Assembly: GCA_039806955.1 (NCBI GenBank)
Contig: JBDHQI010000005.1
Coordinates: forward strand, 1-64,000
Direction: 5' to 3'
Length of the DNA: 64,000 nucleotides
DNA from: JADLHS01 sp039806955
GTDB taxonomy: Bacteria > Verrucomicrobiota > Verrucomicrobiia > Limisphaerales > JADLHS01
In this document: piece after piece, positions 10,140 through 19,819 of the stretch
Layout of the letters: the number at the start of each line of letters is the position of its first letter
How positions within the stretch are numbered: position 1 is the stretch's first letter
The notes under the pieces: model-generated
Seen by the model: only the letters and a program-made list of their open reading frames with translations
What the model was told of the DNA's origin: nothing
Database searches by the model: none
Position numbers and translations under genes: made by a program

Positions 10140-13100
10140 ATGAAAACACGTCTTGACGCCGCGAATCCCGACACAGAATCGTCACCCGTTGCGATTGGTG
10201 ATCCCTGCCAAACTTCTGCCTGTGGATGTCGAACGGATTGGGGGCGTCGGGAGTTCTTAAAACTCTCCGGTCTGGCAACGGCTGGTCTGGCGCTGACGGG
10301 TTTGCCGGCGGTGGCCGGTCCGTTCAGCCGCACGGACTTTGAGCGGTTGGTCCCGGCAGACAAAAAACTCCAGCCGGATTGGGTGGCATCACTGTTCGCC
10401 CGTGGCACACCAACGGTTTATCGCTGGCCGGAATCGCGGCTCATCGGCATGCCGGTCGGCGGGATTTGCGCCGGGCAGGTTTATCTCGGTGGCGACGGCC
10501 GGCTTTGGCACTGGGACATTTTCAATCAACCCCTCCATTCGGGCACCGGCGGACCGCATTATGCCAAACCGATGGCGCCGACTTCTCCGTTCGCGCAAGG
10601 TTTCGCGCTGCACATTCGCCAGGGCGATCGCGAGCAAACACGCGCGCTGGATCACACCGGCTGGAGCAACGTGACTTTCAACGGAACGTACCCCATCGGG
10701 TCCGTTGAATATTACGACACCACCGCGCCGGTCGCGGTTTCGCTCGAAGCCTTTTCGCCGTTCATTCCGCTGGCGGTGGACGACTCCTCACTGCCAGTCA
10801 CGGTGATGCGCTTCAGACTCACGAACACCAGCAAGCAAAAGCTCGAGGTCGAGTTGGCCGGTTGGCTGGAGAACCATGTGGCGGCACAAAGCGGCAAAAC
10901 GCAGGACGTGCTGCGTCGCAATCGGCTGGTCCGTCGCCACGGACTGATGTTCCTCGAATGTAGCGCGGCGCCCACGCCGGCCCGGAAAGCCGAAACCGTG
11001 CGCCCCGACATCCTGTTTGACGATTTTGAGCGTGATGCTTACGCGCCGTGGACCGCGGACGGCACCGCGTTTGGTCGCGGCCCCATTGCCGCCAGTCAGG
11101 TCATCAATTATCAAGGCGACCTCGGCATGCACGGTCAACACGCGGTGAACACTCATTCCTCGGCCCCGGCCAATGACGTGGTCGCCCGCGACGCGCACAC
11201 GGGCACGCTTACCAGTCCGCCGTTCACGATTGAGCGGGATTACCTCCGCTTCCTCCTCGGCGGCGGCGGGCACGAAGGCCAAACCTGCGTTAATCTGTTG
11301 GTGAATGATCAAATCGTCCTTTCGGTCACAGGCGTCAACGACAACAAAATGAAGCCGCACACCTGGAACGTGCGCCCTTGGGCGGGCCAGACCGCCCGCT
11401 TGCAAGCGGTGGATCAGGCGACCGGCGGCTGGGGTAACATCGGTTTGGATTACATCGTCTTCAGCGATCAACCGGATGCGCCCCCCGGCCCGCTGGCGGA
11501 GCAACCGGACTTCGGCACCATGGGATTGACGCTGCTCGGCGAACCGGGCCAGCAGCAGACTGGTCAAGCGGCCTGCTCCTTCACGCCGCCCCTCACTGCC
11601 GCCTTCTTCGCTCCCGCTCGCAACGAGTCAAATCTCGCAACGAAATCTTTTGGCGAACCTTTGATCGGCTCGTTGAAACGCCAACTGTCGCTCAAGCCCG
11701 GTCAGGCTGACGAAATCACCTTCCTGCTCACCTGGCACTTTCCTCATCTCAAGCTGCCCAAGCTGCCGCCGGGCCGGCATTACGCGACCCGGTTCGCTTC
11801 CGCGCTCGCCGTGGCGGAGCACGTTGCGAATAATTTCGAGCGCCTCACGACCCAGACGCGGCTATGGCGCGATACCTGGTACGATTCCACGCTGCCGTAT
11901 TGGTTTCTCGATCGTACCTTCGCCAACACCTCGATTCTCGCCTCGTCCACCTGTCACCGGCTCGCCGATGGCCGCTTCTGGGGCTGGGAAGGCGTTGGTT
12001 GTTGCGAAGGCACCTGCGGCCACGTCTGGCAATACGCCCACACGGTCGCGCGGCTGTTTCCGCAACTGGAACGCGAGACGCGTGAGCGGGTGGACTTCGG
12101 ACTGGCTCAGCAAGCGGACGGCGCGATTCACTTTCGCGGCGAACACAATGATTTTCCGGCGATTGACGCCCAGGCGGGCACGATCCTGCGCGCGCTGCGC
12201 GAGCACCAAATGACCACGGATGCCACCTGGCTCAAGCGCAACTGGCCCGGCATCCGCAAGGCGCTCGACTGGCTCATCGTCAAGGATGCCAACGGCGACG
12301 GCCTCATCGAAAGCAACCAACACAACACGCTCGATACGGATTGGTTCGGACCGGTGGCCTGGCTCAGCGGTTTGTATCTCGCCGCCTTGCGGGCGGGTGA
12401 AACCATGGCGGACATCGTCGGCGACGCGGCGTTCGCCCAAACCTGTCGTGACATTTTTGAGCGCGGCCAACCCAACTTGGTGCGGCAGCTTTTCGAGGGC
12501 GAGTATTTCATCAACCGACCTGACCCGAAACACCTTGACGCCATCAACTCCGGCACCGGTTGCGAGATTGACCAGGTACTCGGTCAGAGTTGGGCCTGGC
12601 AGGTGGGGTTGGGTCGCGTGTTGCCGGCGACTGAAACACTTGCCGCGCTGCGTTCACTCTGGCGCTACAACTTCACGCTGGATGTTGGGCCGTATCGCGC
12701 CGCCTACCCGCCGGGTCGCTGGTATGCGATGGCCGGCGAAGGCGGCCTGTTGATGTGTACGTTCCCGCGCCGGGATTGGGATTACGCGCAAGCCAAGGGT
12801 CGAGGCCCCGACTGGGCCGCGGGTTATTTCAACGAGTGCATGAACGGTTTCGAATATCAGGTCGCCGGCCATATGCTGTGGGAAGGACTCACGCTGGAAG
12901 GCCTCGCCATCACGCGGATGCTGCACGATCGCTACCACGCGACTCGACGCAATCCGTGGAACGAGATCGAATGTGGTGATCACTACGCGCGCAGCATGGC
13001 CAGCTACGGCGTTTATCTTGCCGCGTGCGGTTTCGAGTATGACGGACCGGCGGGACGGCTCGGTTTTGCGCCACGTCTGACGCCGGAAAATTTCAAATGC

Positions 13101-13373
13101 GCTTTCACAACAGCTGCGGGCTGGGGAAGTTTTGCGCAAGAGTTTGCGGGCCCCACTGCGAAGACCGGGATTTATTGGCGTTGGGGTACGCTCACCGTGC
13201 GCCGCCTTGAGTTCACCCTGCCTGCGGCGAATCACCTGACCAAGGTGAAAGTCCGGCTGGGACGGAGAACCGTGCGTACGCAACTTACCTTCGACGGCCC
13301 CCGAGCGCTGCTTGAATTTAGCCGACCGGTCGAGTTGCGCGCTGGCCAAAAACTGGAACTCACCTGGAGTTGA
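10140..13373 (+). CDS. Tat-exported GH116-type glycosidase with inserted beta-sandwich domain
   Basis: The 1077-residue enzyme carries a twin-arginine signal (GRREFLKLSGLATAGLAL near 35-55), so it is exported folded. The N-terminal beta-sandwich of GBA2-type enzymes follows (ESRLIGMPVGGICAGQVYLG). An insert of about 180 residues (roughly 295-465: ILFDDFERDAYAPWTADGTA, FLLGGGGHEGQTCVNLLVN, ATGGWGNIGLDYIVFSD) looks like the beta-sandwich found on GH32 levanases. The alpha/alpha-toroid catalytic domain shows WEGVGCCEGTCGHVWQY, containing the expected nucleophile Glu region, and TLDTDWFGPVAWLSGLYLA, near the expected acid/base Asp. GH116 enzymes hydrolyse beta-glucosides or glucosylceramide-like substrates. 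The first ATG is 10140, and a GTG at 10134 is possible. Confidence 0.85.
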   Translation: MKTRLDAANPDTESSPVAIGDPCQTSACGCRTDWGRREFLKLSGLATAGLALTGLPAVAGPFSRTDFERLVPADKKLQPDWVASLFARGTPTVYRWPESRLIGMPVGGICAGQVYLGGDGRLWHWDIFNQPLHSGTGGPHYAKPMAPTSPFAQGFALHIRQGDREQTRALDHTGWSNVTFNGTYPIGSVEYYDTTAPVAVSLEAFSPFIPLAVDDSSLPVTVMRFRLTNTSKQKLEVELAGWLENHVAAQSGKTQDVLRRNRLVRRHGLMFLECSAAPTPARKAETVRPDILFDDFERDAYAPWTADGTAFGRGPIAASQVINYQGDLGMHGQHAVNTHSSAPANDVVARDAHTGTLTSPPFTIERDYLRFLLGGGGHEGQTCVNLLVNDQIVLSVTGVNDNKMKPHTWNVRPWAGQTARLQAVDQATGGWGNIGLDYIVFSDQPDAPPGPLAEQPDFGTMGLTLLGEPGQQQTGQAACSFTPPLTAAFFAPARNESNLATKSFGEPLIGSLKRQLSLKPGQADEITFLLTWHFPHLKLPKLPPGRHYATRFASALAVAEHVANNFERLTTQTRLWRDTWYDSTLPYWFLDRTFANTSILASSTCHRLADGRFWGWEGVGCCEGTCGHVWQYAHTVARLFPQLERETRERVDFGLAQQADGAIHFRGEHNDFPAIDAQAGTILRALREHQMTTDATWLKRNWPGIRKALDWLIVKDANGDGLIESNQHNTLDTDWFGPVAWLSGLYLAALRAGETMADIVGDAAFAQTCRDIFERGQPNLVRQLFEGEYFINRPDPKHLDAINSGTGCEIDQVLGQSWAWQVGLGRVLPATETLAALRSLWRYNFTLDVGPYRAAYPPGRWYAMAGEGGLLMCTFPRRDWDYAQAKGRGPDWAAGYFNECMNGFEYQVAGHMLWEGLTLEGLAITRMLHDRYHATRRNPWNEIECGDHYARSMASYGVYLAACGFEYDGPAGRLGFAPRLTPENFKCAFTTAAGWGSFAQEFAGPTAKTGIYWRWGTLTVRRLEFTLPAANHLTKVKVRLGRRTVRTQLTFDGPRALLEFSRPVELRAGQKLELTWS

Positions 13374-13456
13374 AGGCCGCCATTACCAGTTGATCTGAAT
13401 GATTCAGTGTTTCCCTAACCGAGAAAAGTTGGGATCACGGCAATTGGCGTCATGCC

Positions 13457-14863
13457 TCACAGTGTCCAGCCTGCGCGGTATTTGCGCCGCACGTAAGCAT
13501 CCGCTTCGGCGTCGTTGGTGACTTTCAAATTCGGCCCGTCCCACAGCAGGCGCAGATCCGGATAACGCACCGCCAGATTGCCAAGTAACACCATTTCGGA
13601 CAGCGGTCCGGAATAATCGAAGTTTGCGCTGGCAGATGGCCCCCCTTTGCAGGCGCGCACCCAATCCAGTTCGTGACCATCCTGCCCGCCGGGAATGCGC
13701 TCCAACGTGGGCGCTGGCGGTTGAAATTCCTTCATGCGTTGCGCCGGCAACAGGCGCGGCTCCTTGCCGTAACAACCGCACATCAATTTGCCCCGGTCCC
13801 CAATGAATAACACACCGCCATCCGCATCCCCCATCCGTTGCCCGTCCGCCAGTTCCTCCGGGCGCGGCGGCATCAACCCGCCGTCCCACCACGTCAGGAG
13901 CAACGGCGGCAGATCGCCGCGCACCGGAAATTGGTAACGCACGATGGTGGAACGGGGATAATTTTCGTTCTTCGGTTCGGTGCGTTGCCAGAATCCTTCC
14001 CAATAGGTGGAGATGTTGCCTTCGACGCTGGTCGGCTGCCCCAGCTTCATCGCCCAAAACACCGGATCCATGATGTGGCAACCCAGATCGCCCAGCGAGC
14101 CGGTACCAAAGTCCCACCACGCCCGCCATTTGCTCGGCGCGTAATCGGGATGATAAGGCCGCATCGGCGCCGGTCCGATCCACAAATCCCAATCCAGGGT
14201 GGCGGGGACAGGCGGCGTTTCCCGGGGGCGTTCCACTTCGATGCTTTGCGGCCAGACGGGGCGGTTGGTCCAGGCGTGAACCTCCCGGACGCTGCCGATG
14301 GCGCCGCTCCAAATCCATTCGCAGATTTGGCGGGTGCCGTCGTTGGAATGTCCTTGGTTTCCCATTTGCGTGGCCACCCGATAGCGGCGCGCCGCTTCAG
14401 TGAGCGCCCGCACTTCATTGAGTGAATGGGCGAGCGGTTTTTGAATGTAAACGTGTTTGCCCGCGCGCATCGCCGCCATCCCGATGGGGGCGTGCGTGTG
14501 GTCCGGCGTGGCGATGATGATCGCGTCAATATCGCGCTGTTTTTCCAATAGCACCCGGAAATCGCGGTAGCGTTTGGCCTGTGGATATAAGCTAAAGATT
14601 TTTTCTGCGCGCGGCCCGGAATCCACGTCGCACAACGCCACGATATTTTCTCCGGCCAGCCGCGCGAGATTATTGCGGCCCATGCCGCCAATGCCCACCC
14701 CGGCCAGGTTCAGCCGCCCGCTCGGCGGCGTTTGGCCGCGCAAACCCAATACGTAACCGGGCACAATGGAAAAGACAGCAGTGGCGGCGGCGGAAGATTT
14801 CAGGAAACTGCGCCGGTTGGTGGCGCGGGCGGATTCAGAACGAGGCGAAGACTTCTGTTTCAT
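13457..14863 (-). CDS. Tat-exported Gfo/Idh/MocA family oxidoreductase
   Basis: The 468-residue protein starts with a Tat signal (NRRSFLKSSAAATAVF). A Rossmann domain follows with the dinucleotide motif GVGIGGMGRNN, ALCDVD for the ribose-binding acid and IIATPDHTH. The usual EKP motif is replaced by IQKPLAHS. The C-terminal alpha/beta dimerisation domain contains GSLGDLGCHIMDPVFWAMKL. The family oxidises or reduces sugars, often exported members with tightly bound NAD(P). The substrate is unknown. It is followed on the same strand by the metabolically similar gene ending at 14981 (117-base gap), so the pair may act in one pathway next to the GH116 enzyme. The frame extends to 14965, but 14863 places the Tat motif correctly. 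Confidence 0.85.
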   Translation of the reverse strand: MKQKSSPRSESARATNRRSFLKSSAAATAVFSIVPGYVLGLRGQTPPSGRLNLAGVGIGGMGRNNLARLAGENIVALCDVDSGPRAEKIFSLYPQAKRYRDFRVLLEKQRDIDAIIIATPDHTHAPIGMAAMRAGKHVYIQKPLAHSLNEVRALTEAARRYRVATQMGNQGHSNDGTRQICEWIWSGAIGSVREVHAWTNRPVWPQSIEVERPRETPPVPATLDWDLWIGPAPMRPYHPDYAPSKWRAWWDFGTGSLGDLGCHIMDPVFWAMKLGQPTSVEGNISTYWEGFWQRTEPKNENYPRSTIVRYQFPVRGDLPPLLLTWWDGGLMPPRPEELADGQRMGDADGGVLFIGDRGKLMCGCYGKEPRLLPAQRMKEFQPPAPTLERIPGGQDGHELDWVRACKGGPSASANFDYSGPLSEMVLLGNLAVRYPDLRLLWDGPNLKVTNDAEADAYVRRKYRAGWTL

Positions 14864-14980
14864 GGCAAATGCAATTGGGTGTGTTCGAAAAACGTCACAG
14901 AAAATAAACCCGGCCCGGCGGCGGAAGACAACGCAAATCATTGCCAGGCTTTCTCTTCCCGGCAATTCCCCCGGCGGCGG

Positions 14981-16333
14981 TCAGGTGGGAAACTGATACG
15001 GCGCGCGGTAGGGGTAACGCAGCAGACGGTTGGCGGCCGGATGATTGGTGACCCGCTCCGCGACCGCATCCCATTGCAGCAGCGACTGGGTTTTCAGCGC
15101 GAGGTTGGCGAGCAACGTGGTCGTGGTGCTACGATGACCGGTCTCCGCGTCGGCATTACACCGCGCGCGGCTCTTGACGCAATCGAGAAAATTGCGCGCG
15201 TGCTCGGGGGTCGTGTCGCCGCCGCCCTTGCCTTGTTGCGGTTCAATGCCGGGTTTCTCACCCGTGCGCCAGCCCCGTTCCACCAAGCGATCCACCGGGG
15301 TGCGCAAGGGAAAGTCATTTGGCGTCAGCGCATCCGGCACCACTTCCCAACTGCGATTGAACTGATAGAGCGTGCCTTTCGTGCCACGATATTCGATCTC
15401 ACAATTTTTAATGGAGGCCGAAGCGGCGGTGGCGTTCCATTGCGAAAAGGTGACCAACGTGCCGCCAGGGTATTGCCAGGTCACTTCAAGCGTGTCCGGA
15501 ATTTCACGATTGTCCTCGATCCCGGCGAGGCGTCCGCCCAGCGCGGCGACGGCCAGTGGCGCTTGATGCCCCAAGGCCCACTGGATGCAATCGAGATAAT
15601 GCACGCCCATGTTGGCGACCTGGCCGCCCGAGTAGTCGTGAAACCAGCGGAAGCGATACAGGCCGCGATTTCGGTTGTATTTCACCTTGGGTGCGGGACC
15701 GAGCCAGGCCTCCCAATCGAAACCGGCGGGCGGTTCGCTGTCGGCGGGATTGCCAATGCCCACCGGCCATTCGTTTTGAATGTGAAAGCAACGCACCACG
15801 GTCACTTTGCCAATGCCCCCGCCCCGGATGAAATTGGCCACCTCCCCGTAGAGCGCAGAGGAACGTCGCTGCGTGCCCACCTGGCAAACGCGCTGGTGAC
15901 GGTGGACGGCCTCAACCATCGCCCGCCCTTCCGCAATGCAAAGCGAGAACGGCTTTTCCACATAAACATCCTTACCCGCTTCACAAGCGTGAATGGTCTG
16001 GAGCGCGTGCCAGTGATCCGGCGTGGCGATCACCACGGCGTCCAGATCTTTCAACTCCAGCAAGCGCCGGTAATCCGTGAACCGCTTGGGATTCGTGCCG
16101 ATCTTCTTGGCCGCGAAATCAAGGTACGGCTGGTTAATGTCGGCGATGGCGATGATCTCGGCGTCCGGCTGTTTTAGAAAGCCGGCCAAGACTTGATCGC
16201 CTCGATTGCCGAGGCCGATGCAGCCGAGGCGGATGCGTTCGTTGGCCCCCAACACGCGGAATTGGGACAGCGCCGCGGTGGTGGTGGCCACCGCCATGGT
16301 TTTGGTGAATTCGCGACGAGTAAAAGATTTCAT
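14981..16333 (-). CDS. Tat-exported Gfo/Idh/MocA family oxidoreductase
   Basis: The 450-residue protein has a Tat-type signal (TRREFTKTMAVATTTAAL) and the family Rossmann motif GCIGLGNRG. IAIADINQPYLD and VIATPDHWHALQ follow, then the canonical VEKPFSL. The C-terminal domain carries GGQVANMGVHYLDCIQWALG. It is homologous to, but clearly diverged from, the neighbouring 13457-14863 protein, whose EKP motif is altered. It lies upstream of that gene on the same strand, so co-transcription is plausible. It probably acts on a sugar or a sugar acid outside the cytoplasm. The ATG at 16333 was chosen over a TTG six bases earlier. Confidence 0.85.
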   Translation of the reverse strand: MKSFTRREFTKTMAVATTTAALSQFRVLGANERIRLGCIGLGNRGDQVLAGFLKQPDAEIIAIADINQPYLDFAAKKIGTNPKRFTDYRRLLELKDLDAVVIATPDHWHALQTIHACEAGKDVYVEKPFSLCIAEGRAMVEAVHRHQRVCQVGTQRRSSALYGEVANFIRGGGIGKVTVVRCFHIQNEWPVGIGNPADSEPPAGFDWEAWLGPAPKVKYNRNRGLYRFRWFHDYSGGQVANMGVHYLDCIQWALGHQAPLAVAALGGRLAGIEDNREIPDTLEVTWQYPGGTLVTFSQWNATAASASIKNCEIEYRGTKGTLYQFNRSWEVVPDALTPNDFPLRTPVDRLVERGWRTGEKPGIEPQQGKGGGDTTPEHARNFLDCVKSRARCNADAETGHRSTTTTLLANLALKTQSLLQWDAVAERVTNHPAANRLLRYPYRAPYQFPT

Positions 16334-16465
16334 GCTCAAATGCCTCCGGTCGTTTTTTTGTCAGGTAGTGGTTAAGTCAAATCCGGCGGGAAGTCGAACT
16401 CAACTTGAAATGGCTGCGCGAGCGACGGATCGCCCCGCCCCGCTTTCCGGTCTCCAACCGGTTGC

Positions 16466-18268
16466 CTACGGTGCATCCACCAGCACCACGCGGATGCCGT
16501 CGGCCCCCACTCCGCCAGGAGTCAACGACAGTTCGTGCTTGCGCGATTCCGCGTTAAAATCGCGATCGGCCACTTCGACGCGGAGTCGAAAATTCGCGCC
16601 GGGCTCGAGTACGAGCGGGCGGTTCAAGTGCGTGGGAATGGCCAGCTCGTACACCGTGCGACTGGGGTCCCGCCGCACCGCCAATTGCACGTCGGTGTTC
16701 ACCGTCTCCGCGGAAAGTCCTTCGCCGACGTAGGAGAAGACTTCCGGACCGTGCCGGGTGAGGGAAACTCCCCAAGCCCACCGGTCCACCCCAAATTCAA
16801 TGGCATCCGCCAGCCACACGATGTCACCGCCGTAGGGTTGGAAATGGTCGTTGTCGGTGATGTCAAAGGCCAGATACAAATTCTGTTCGTCCCACATGAC
16901 GCGACACGTCCCGCTGAGGTCCGCCGGATCATATTCACCGGGGTCGAAGCCGGACCGGTAGGTCAGCGGGATGACCGGGGCGGTCTGCCATTCCTCCAGG
17001 CGGCCGTCCAGTTGCACCGAAGATCGCGCGCGGGCGGCGTTGGCGACCGGCACGAAGGGCAGCGCAATTTGCGCCTCCACCGCCGGACCGAACCGCGTGT
17101 TTGGGTAGTGGGTCGTAAACGCCGGCAGCGGAAAGCGGGCGGCGTCTGCCGTGGGTGCGCTCACGTGGAACGGGAGTTCGGTTGTTCCGTTGGCGGCCAC
17201 GGAATAATCGCGGGACGGAGGAGTGACCTTCCATCCCCCGGGCGTCGTCCACGTTATTGCGGAGCTGAACGGTGTTGGGAACGGGTTTTTGACGCGGACG
17301 GTGACGTCGCGAGCCACGCTTTGGCCGAGGGGCACGGCAATTTCATCGCAGGTGACCAGCCGATGGCGGATCTCGTAAAGCTCCGTGGCGCGGTCATTCG
17401 TAAACACGTCGGCGGGCAGCACGCTGCCGGGTCGGATCACCGCCCAGCTGACCTGGTCGCCGCGGACGCGCACCCAAAGGTAATGGTTGAACAAACCTTC
17501 AGCCACGCCGTTGTCGCCGAAGCGCGCGCCCCCCGCGCAGATGACGTAATGCACGCCGTCGCGCACACCGAAATCGCGATAGCCATGCTCGTGACCCGCA
17601 AACACCACGCGCACCGGATGGCCGCGAAACAAGTCCGCCATGCGTTTCCAGCGGCCCGCCATGGCTTCATCCGTTTTGCCCGGTTCTTCATACGACGTGA
17701 AATACGGCTGGTGCATGAAGAGGAGAATGTTGGTGGCCGTGGCGGTTTCGATTTCGTGCTTGAGCCAGGCAAATTGCTTTTCGGAAATGTGATCGAGCGC
17801 ATCCACTTCTTCGCTGTCCACGACGAGGAATCGCGTGTTGCCGTAAGTGAAACCGTAGTAAGTCGGCCCCATGCGTTGCTCCCACAATATCTCGGACTGC
17901 CGGTCGTTGATGTCATGATTGCCGGGCGCGGAGAAATACGGCACGCGACATTCGGCCACCGTCTTTTCAAACAAATCCCACTGCGGCGGGATATTCTCCG
18001 CCGAACCGCCAATCACCAGGTCGCCTACCTCAATCGCAAACGCAGGTTGAAGCGTGTTCCACTCCTGAATCATCTGCTTGAACAGGTCGGTCTGATAAAC
18101 CAGTTGGCGATTCGAATGCGTGTCGCCGGTCACGACAAAATCGAACGCATCGGGCGAAGCCGGCGGCGATTTGGCCAACTGCGCCAGTGAACGCGTGATG
18201 ATGGGCTCAGCGGTGGCGCGCGTGGTTAATCCCAGCGCGATAAAAGCGGCGCACATCAGTTTGATCAT
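16466..18268 (-). CDS. secreted metallophosphoesterase with CBM9-like C-terminal domain
   Basis: The 600-residue protein begins with a signal peptide (MIKLMCAAFIALGLTTRATA). The calcineurin-like phosphoesterase domain (about 35-290) shows all metal-binding blocks: VTGDTHSNR, EVGDLVIGG, APGNHDIND, LFMHQPYF and FAGHEHGYRD. A linker beta domain is followed by a CBM9/DOMON-like domain at about 430-600 (VQLDGRLEEWQTAPVIPLTY, NLYLAFDITDNDHF, DAIEFGVD). Enzymes of this layout hydrolyse phosphate mono- or diesters at the cell surface, and the CBM9-like part probably binds a glycan. The frame is open to 18364, but the signal peptide begins at 18268. It lies 132 bases upstream of the MocA gene start, on the same strand. 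Confidence 0.85.
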   Translation of the reverse strand: MIKLMCAAFIALGLTTRATAEPIITRSLAQLAKSPPASPDAFDFVVTGDTHSNRQLVYQTDLFKQMIQEWNTLQPAFAIEVGDLVIGGSAENIPPQWDLFEKTVAECRVPYFSAPGNHDINDRQSEILWEQRMGPTYYGFTYGNTRFLVVDSEEVDALDHISEKQFAWLKHEIETATATNILLFMHQPYFTSYEEPGKTDEAMAGRWKRMADLFRGHPVRVVFAGHEHGYRDFGVRDGVHYVICAGGARFGDNGVAEGLFNHYLWVRVRGDQVSWAVIRPGSVLPADVFTNDRATELYEIRHRLVTCDEIAVPLGQSVARDVTVRVKNPFPTPFSSAITWTTPGGWKVTPPSRDYSVAANGTTELPFHVSAPTADAARFPLPAFTTHYPNTRFGPAVEAQIALPFVPVANAARARSSVQLDGRLEEWQTAPVIPLTYRSGFDPGEYDPADLSGTCRVMWDEQNLYLAFDITDNDHFQPYGGDIVWLADAIEFGVDRWAWGVSLTRHGPEVFSYVGEGLSAETVNTDVQLAVRRDPSRTVYELAIPTHLNRPLVLEPGANFRLRVEVADRDFNAESRKHELSLTPGGVGADGIRVVLVDAP

Positions 18269-18675
18269 GGGGATGGAGATGGAACATCGCGTTGGGCGGA
18301 AGGTGTTTGCCGTTGCGGCAACTACGGGTTTCGCGGATTGAACGGGTTTGGTCATCGCGCTCAAGCTCTACCGGGAAACGCCGCCGTTGACGAGTGTAAA
18401 AATGGCCGCCTTTTTGGCGATCTCTGGCTGACCCCGCGCGTCAATCGGGAGCGGCAACGCAGTCAACCGCCTGTCTGCGCGCGGCACGACGGCAATCGCC
18501 TGCCGCATTGCCTTGGCGTTGCATCCGCGTTGTGGAGTACACTTGACGCAATTCACAAGCAGGCGTTAAACGGGGCGCGACGATCAGTGACCACCACCGC
18601 GAAATCCGCCAACCACGCGAACGCCAGCCAAGCGGGACCGAGGGAACGCGGCAATCTCAAGATGAGACTGTTTCC

Positions 18676-18719
18676 ACCTCACCCCAACCCTCTCCCCGAT
18701 CGCGATGGCGGAGAGGGAG
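18676..18719 (-). repeat. REP-like hairpin repeat (copy C)
   Basis: Read on the minus strand it is CCCTCTCCGCC, a loop, then GGGGAGAGGGTTGGGGTGAG. The arms CCCTCTCC and GGAGAGGG form a stem. The same unit occurs twice inside the cas4-cas1 gene (38686-38721 and 38991-39026). Here it is in ordinary intergenic DNA, which is the usual habitat of such repeats. Confidence 0.75.
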
Positions 18720-18975
18720 GGCGGTTTCGCGTATTTCGGGTGGTTCGCGGTTCAGCCGGCGGCGGGCGGTCGTGGAGTCGTGGTTGCTCGGGTGACGACT
18801 TCGGCGCCGACAATTGATGCGCGCCTTCCGACAACAGGCCGAACTTTCGTTGTGACCAGATGCGACCCGGTTTTACGAGCCTCAATAAAACGAGGTCATG
18901 GGTTTGGGAGCGCCCCCGGCTCGGGTGCCGTTCGATGCGTCCCGCGTCGAACACCGGATGATGCGGCCTGGCCTA

Positions 18976-19169
18976 AGCCGGAACGATGCCGTTGGTCCAG
19001 GTGGAACGACCCACTTGGCCGTTCTGGGCGGCAACCTGCCGCCCAGCCGGGCGCACGGAGATCGCACACCATTGAGTTTGCACTCTTTGCGTTCGGCTAT
19101 CGGGCTGGCAGCCCGACAGAACGGGCCCGTGGCCCGTTCCACCCAAACGCCAATCGAATCGTTCCGGCT
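18976..19169. repeat. MITE-like dispersed repeat with terminal inverted repeats, copy 2
   Basis: This 194-base element has perfect 12-base terminal inverted repeats (AGCCGGAACGAT at 18976-18987, ATCGTTCCGGCT at 19158-19169). Its interior matches the repeat at 274-445. It has an extra segment of about 22 bases (near GCAGCCCGACAGAACGGGCC) absent from copy 1. It encodes no transposase. It is probably a non-autonomous element moved in trans. Confidence 0.8.
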
Positions 19170-19475
19170 AAGCTGGTGTGATTTCTCCCCGGGCGAGACG
19201 CCCGCCAGCACACGTGAGACGCGTATGCTCCCCAGCTACAGTCGCATGATCATGGCCACGGTGCAGAGTGCGAACCGATCAGCAGTTCCGTCCGATTCGA
19301 TCCGACAGTTGCTTCAGAAAGCAGATGCCTCCCGCTTTTGGTGTCCCCCGTCTGCCACAACTCGTTTGGTCTCACCAGAAGCGGCTGGGAAAATGATCCG
19401 ATCTTTAAGGTTGCTTTGATTTCACCCGCCTGGATTCATTCTTGACGCCGTTAGCCATTCGCCCACTCTGTCGCC

Positions 19476-19700
19476 ATGATAACCGCTGACCCGCATCACC
19501 TGCCGCTCTGGCTCGCGCTGTTCATCCCCGTAATCATCCTGCTCGCGATCTGGGAAGGGGTCTGGAAGTGCGTCGGCATGTGGAAGAGCGCGCGCAATCG
19601 CCAGTTGGCCTGGTTCATTTGCATTGCCATCTTCAACACAGTCGGAATCCTGCCCATCATCTATCTGACCTGCTGCCAACACGATCGCAATCAACGGTAA
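19476..19700 (+). CDS. small DUF5652-like membrane protein
   Basis: The 74-residue protein has two predicted membrane helices, LALFIPVIILLAIWEGV (about 13-30) and LAWFICIAIFNTVGILPIIYL (about 44-64). They are joined by a basic loop with WKSARNRQ. The pattern IWEGVWKxxxxWKxARNxQxxWF...NTxGILPIIYL is that of DUF5652. The function is unknown and it acts in the inner membrane. The frame of the next gene is open from 19568, but I place that start downstream, so I do not treat the overlap as real. Confidence 0.75.
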   Translation: MITADPHHLPLWLALFIPVIILLAIWEGVWKCVGMWKSARNRQLAWFICIAIFNTVGILPIIYLTCCQHDRNQR

Positions 19701-19819
19701 GCCAAACCCGACGGTCGTGTTGCATCACCACGAAACTTAAAACGACACGGATGAAGTCAGCGGATTATGGCTGGCAAAACAAACGTAAATTCAGCCCCCG
19801 GCAGAAGCCTTTGCAGTCC

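Larger units (their letters stand above)
18269..19475. other. 1.2-kb intergenic repeat island
   Basis: No gene is supported here. The stretch collects dispersed repeats: a REP-like hairpin at 18676-18719 and a MITE-like element at 18976-19169. Several open frames cross it, but they show no family resemblance and are explained by GC-rich repeats. The promoter for the 18268 gene should be at the left end and that of the small membrane protein at the right end. Confidence 0.6.

Noticed and set aside
16535..18190. 551-codon plus-strand frame opposite the metallophosphoesterase
   Set aside because: It lies entirely antisense to a well-supported gene and has no family resemblance. GC-rich codons keep the opposite frame open.
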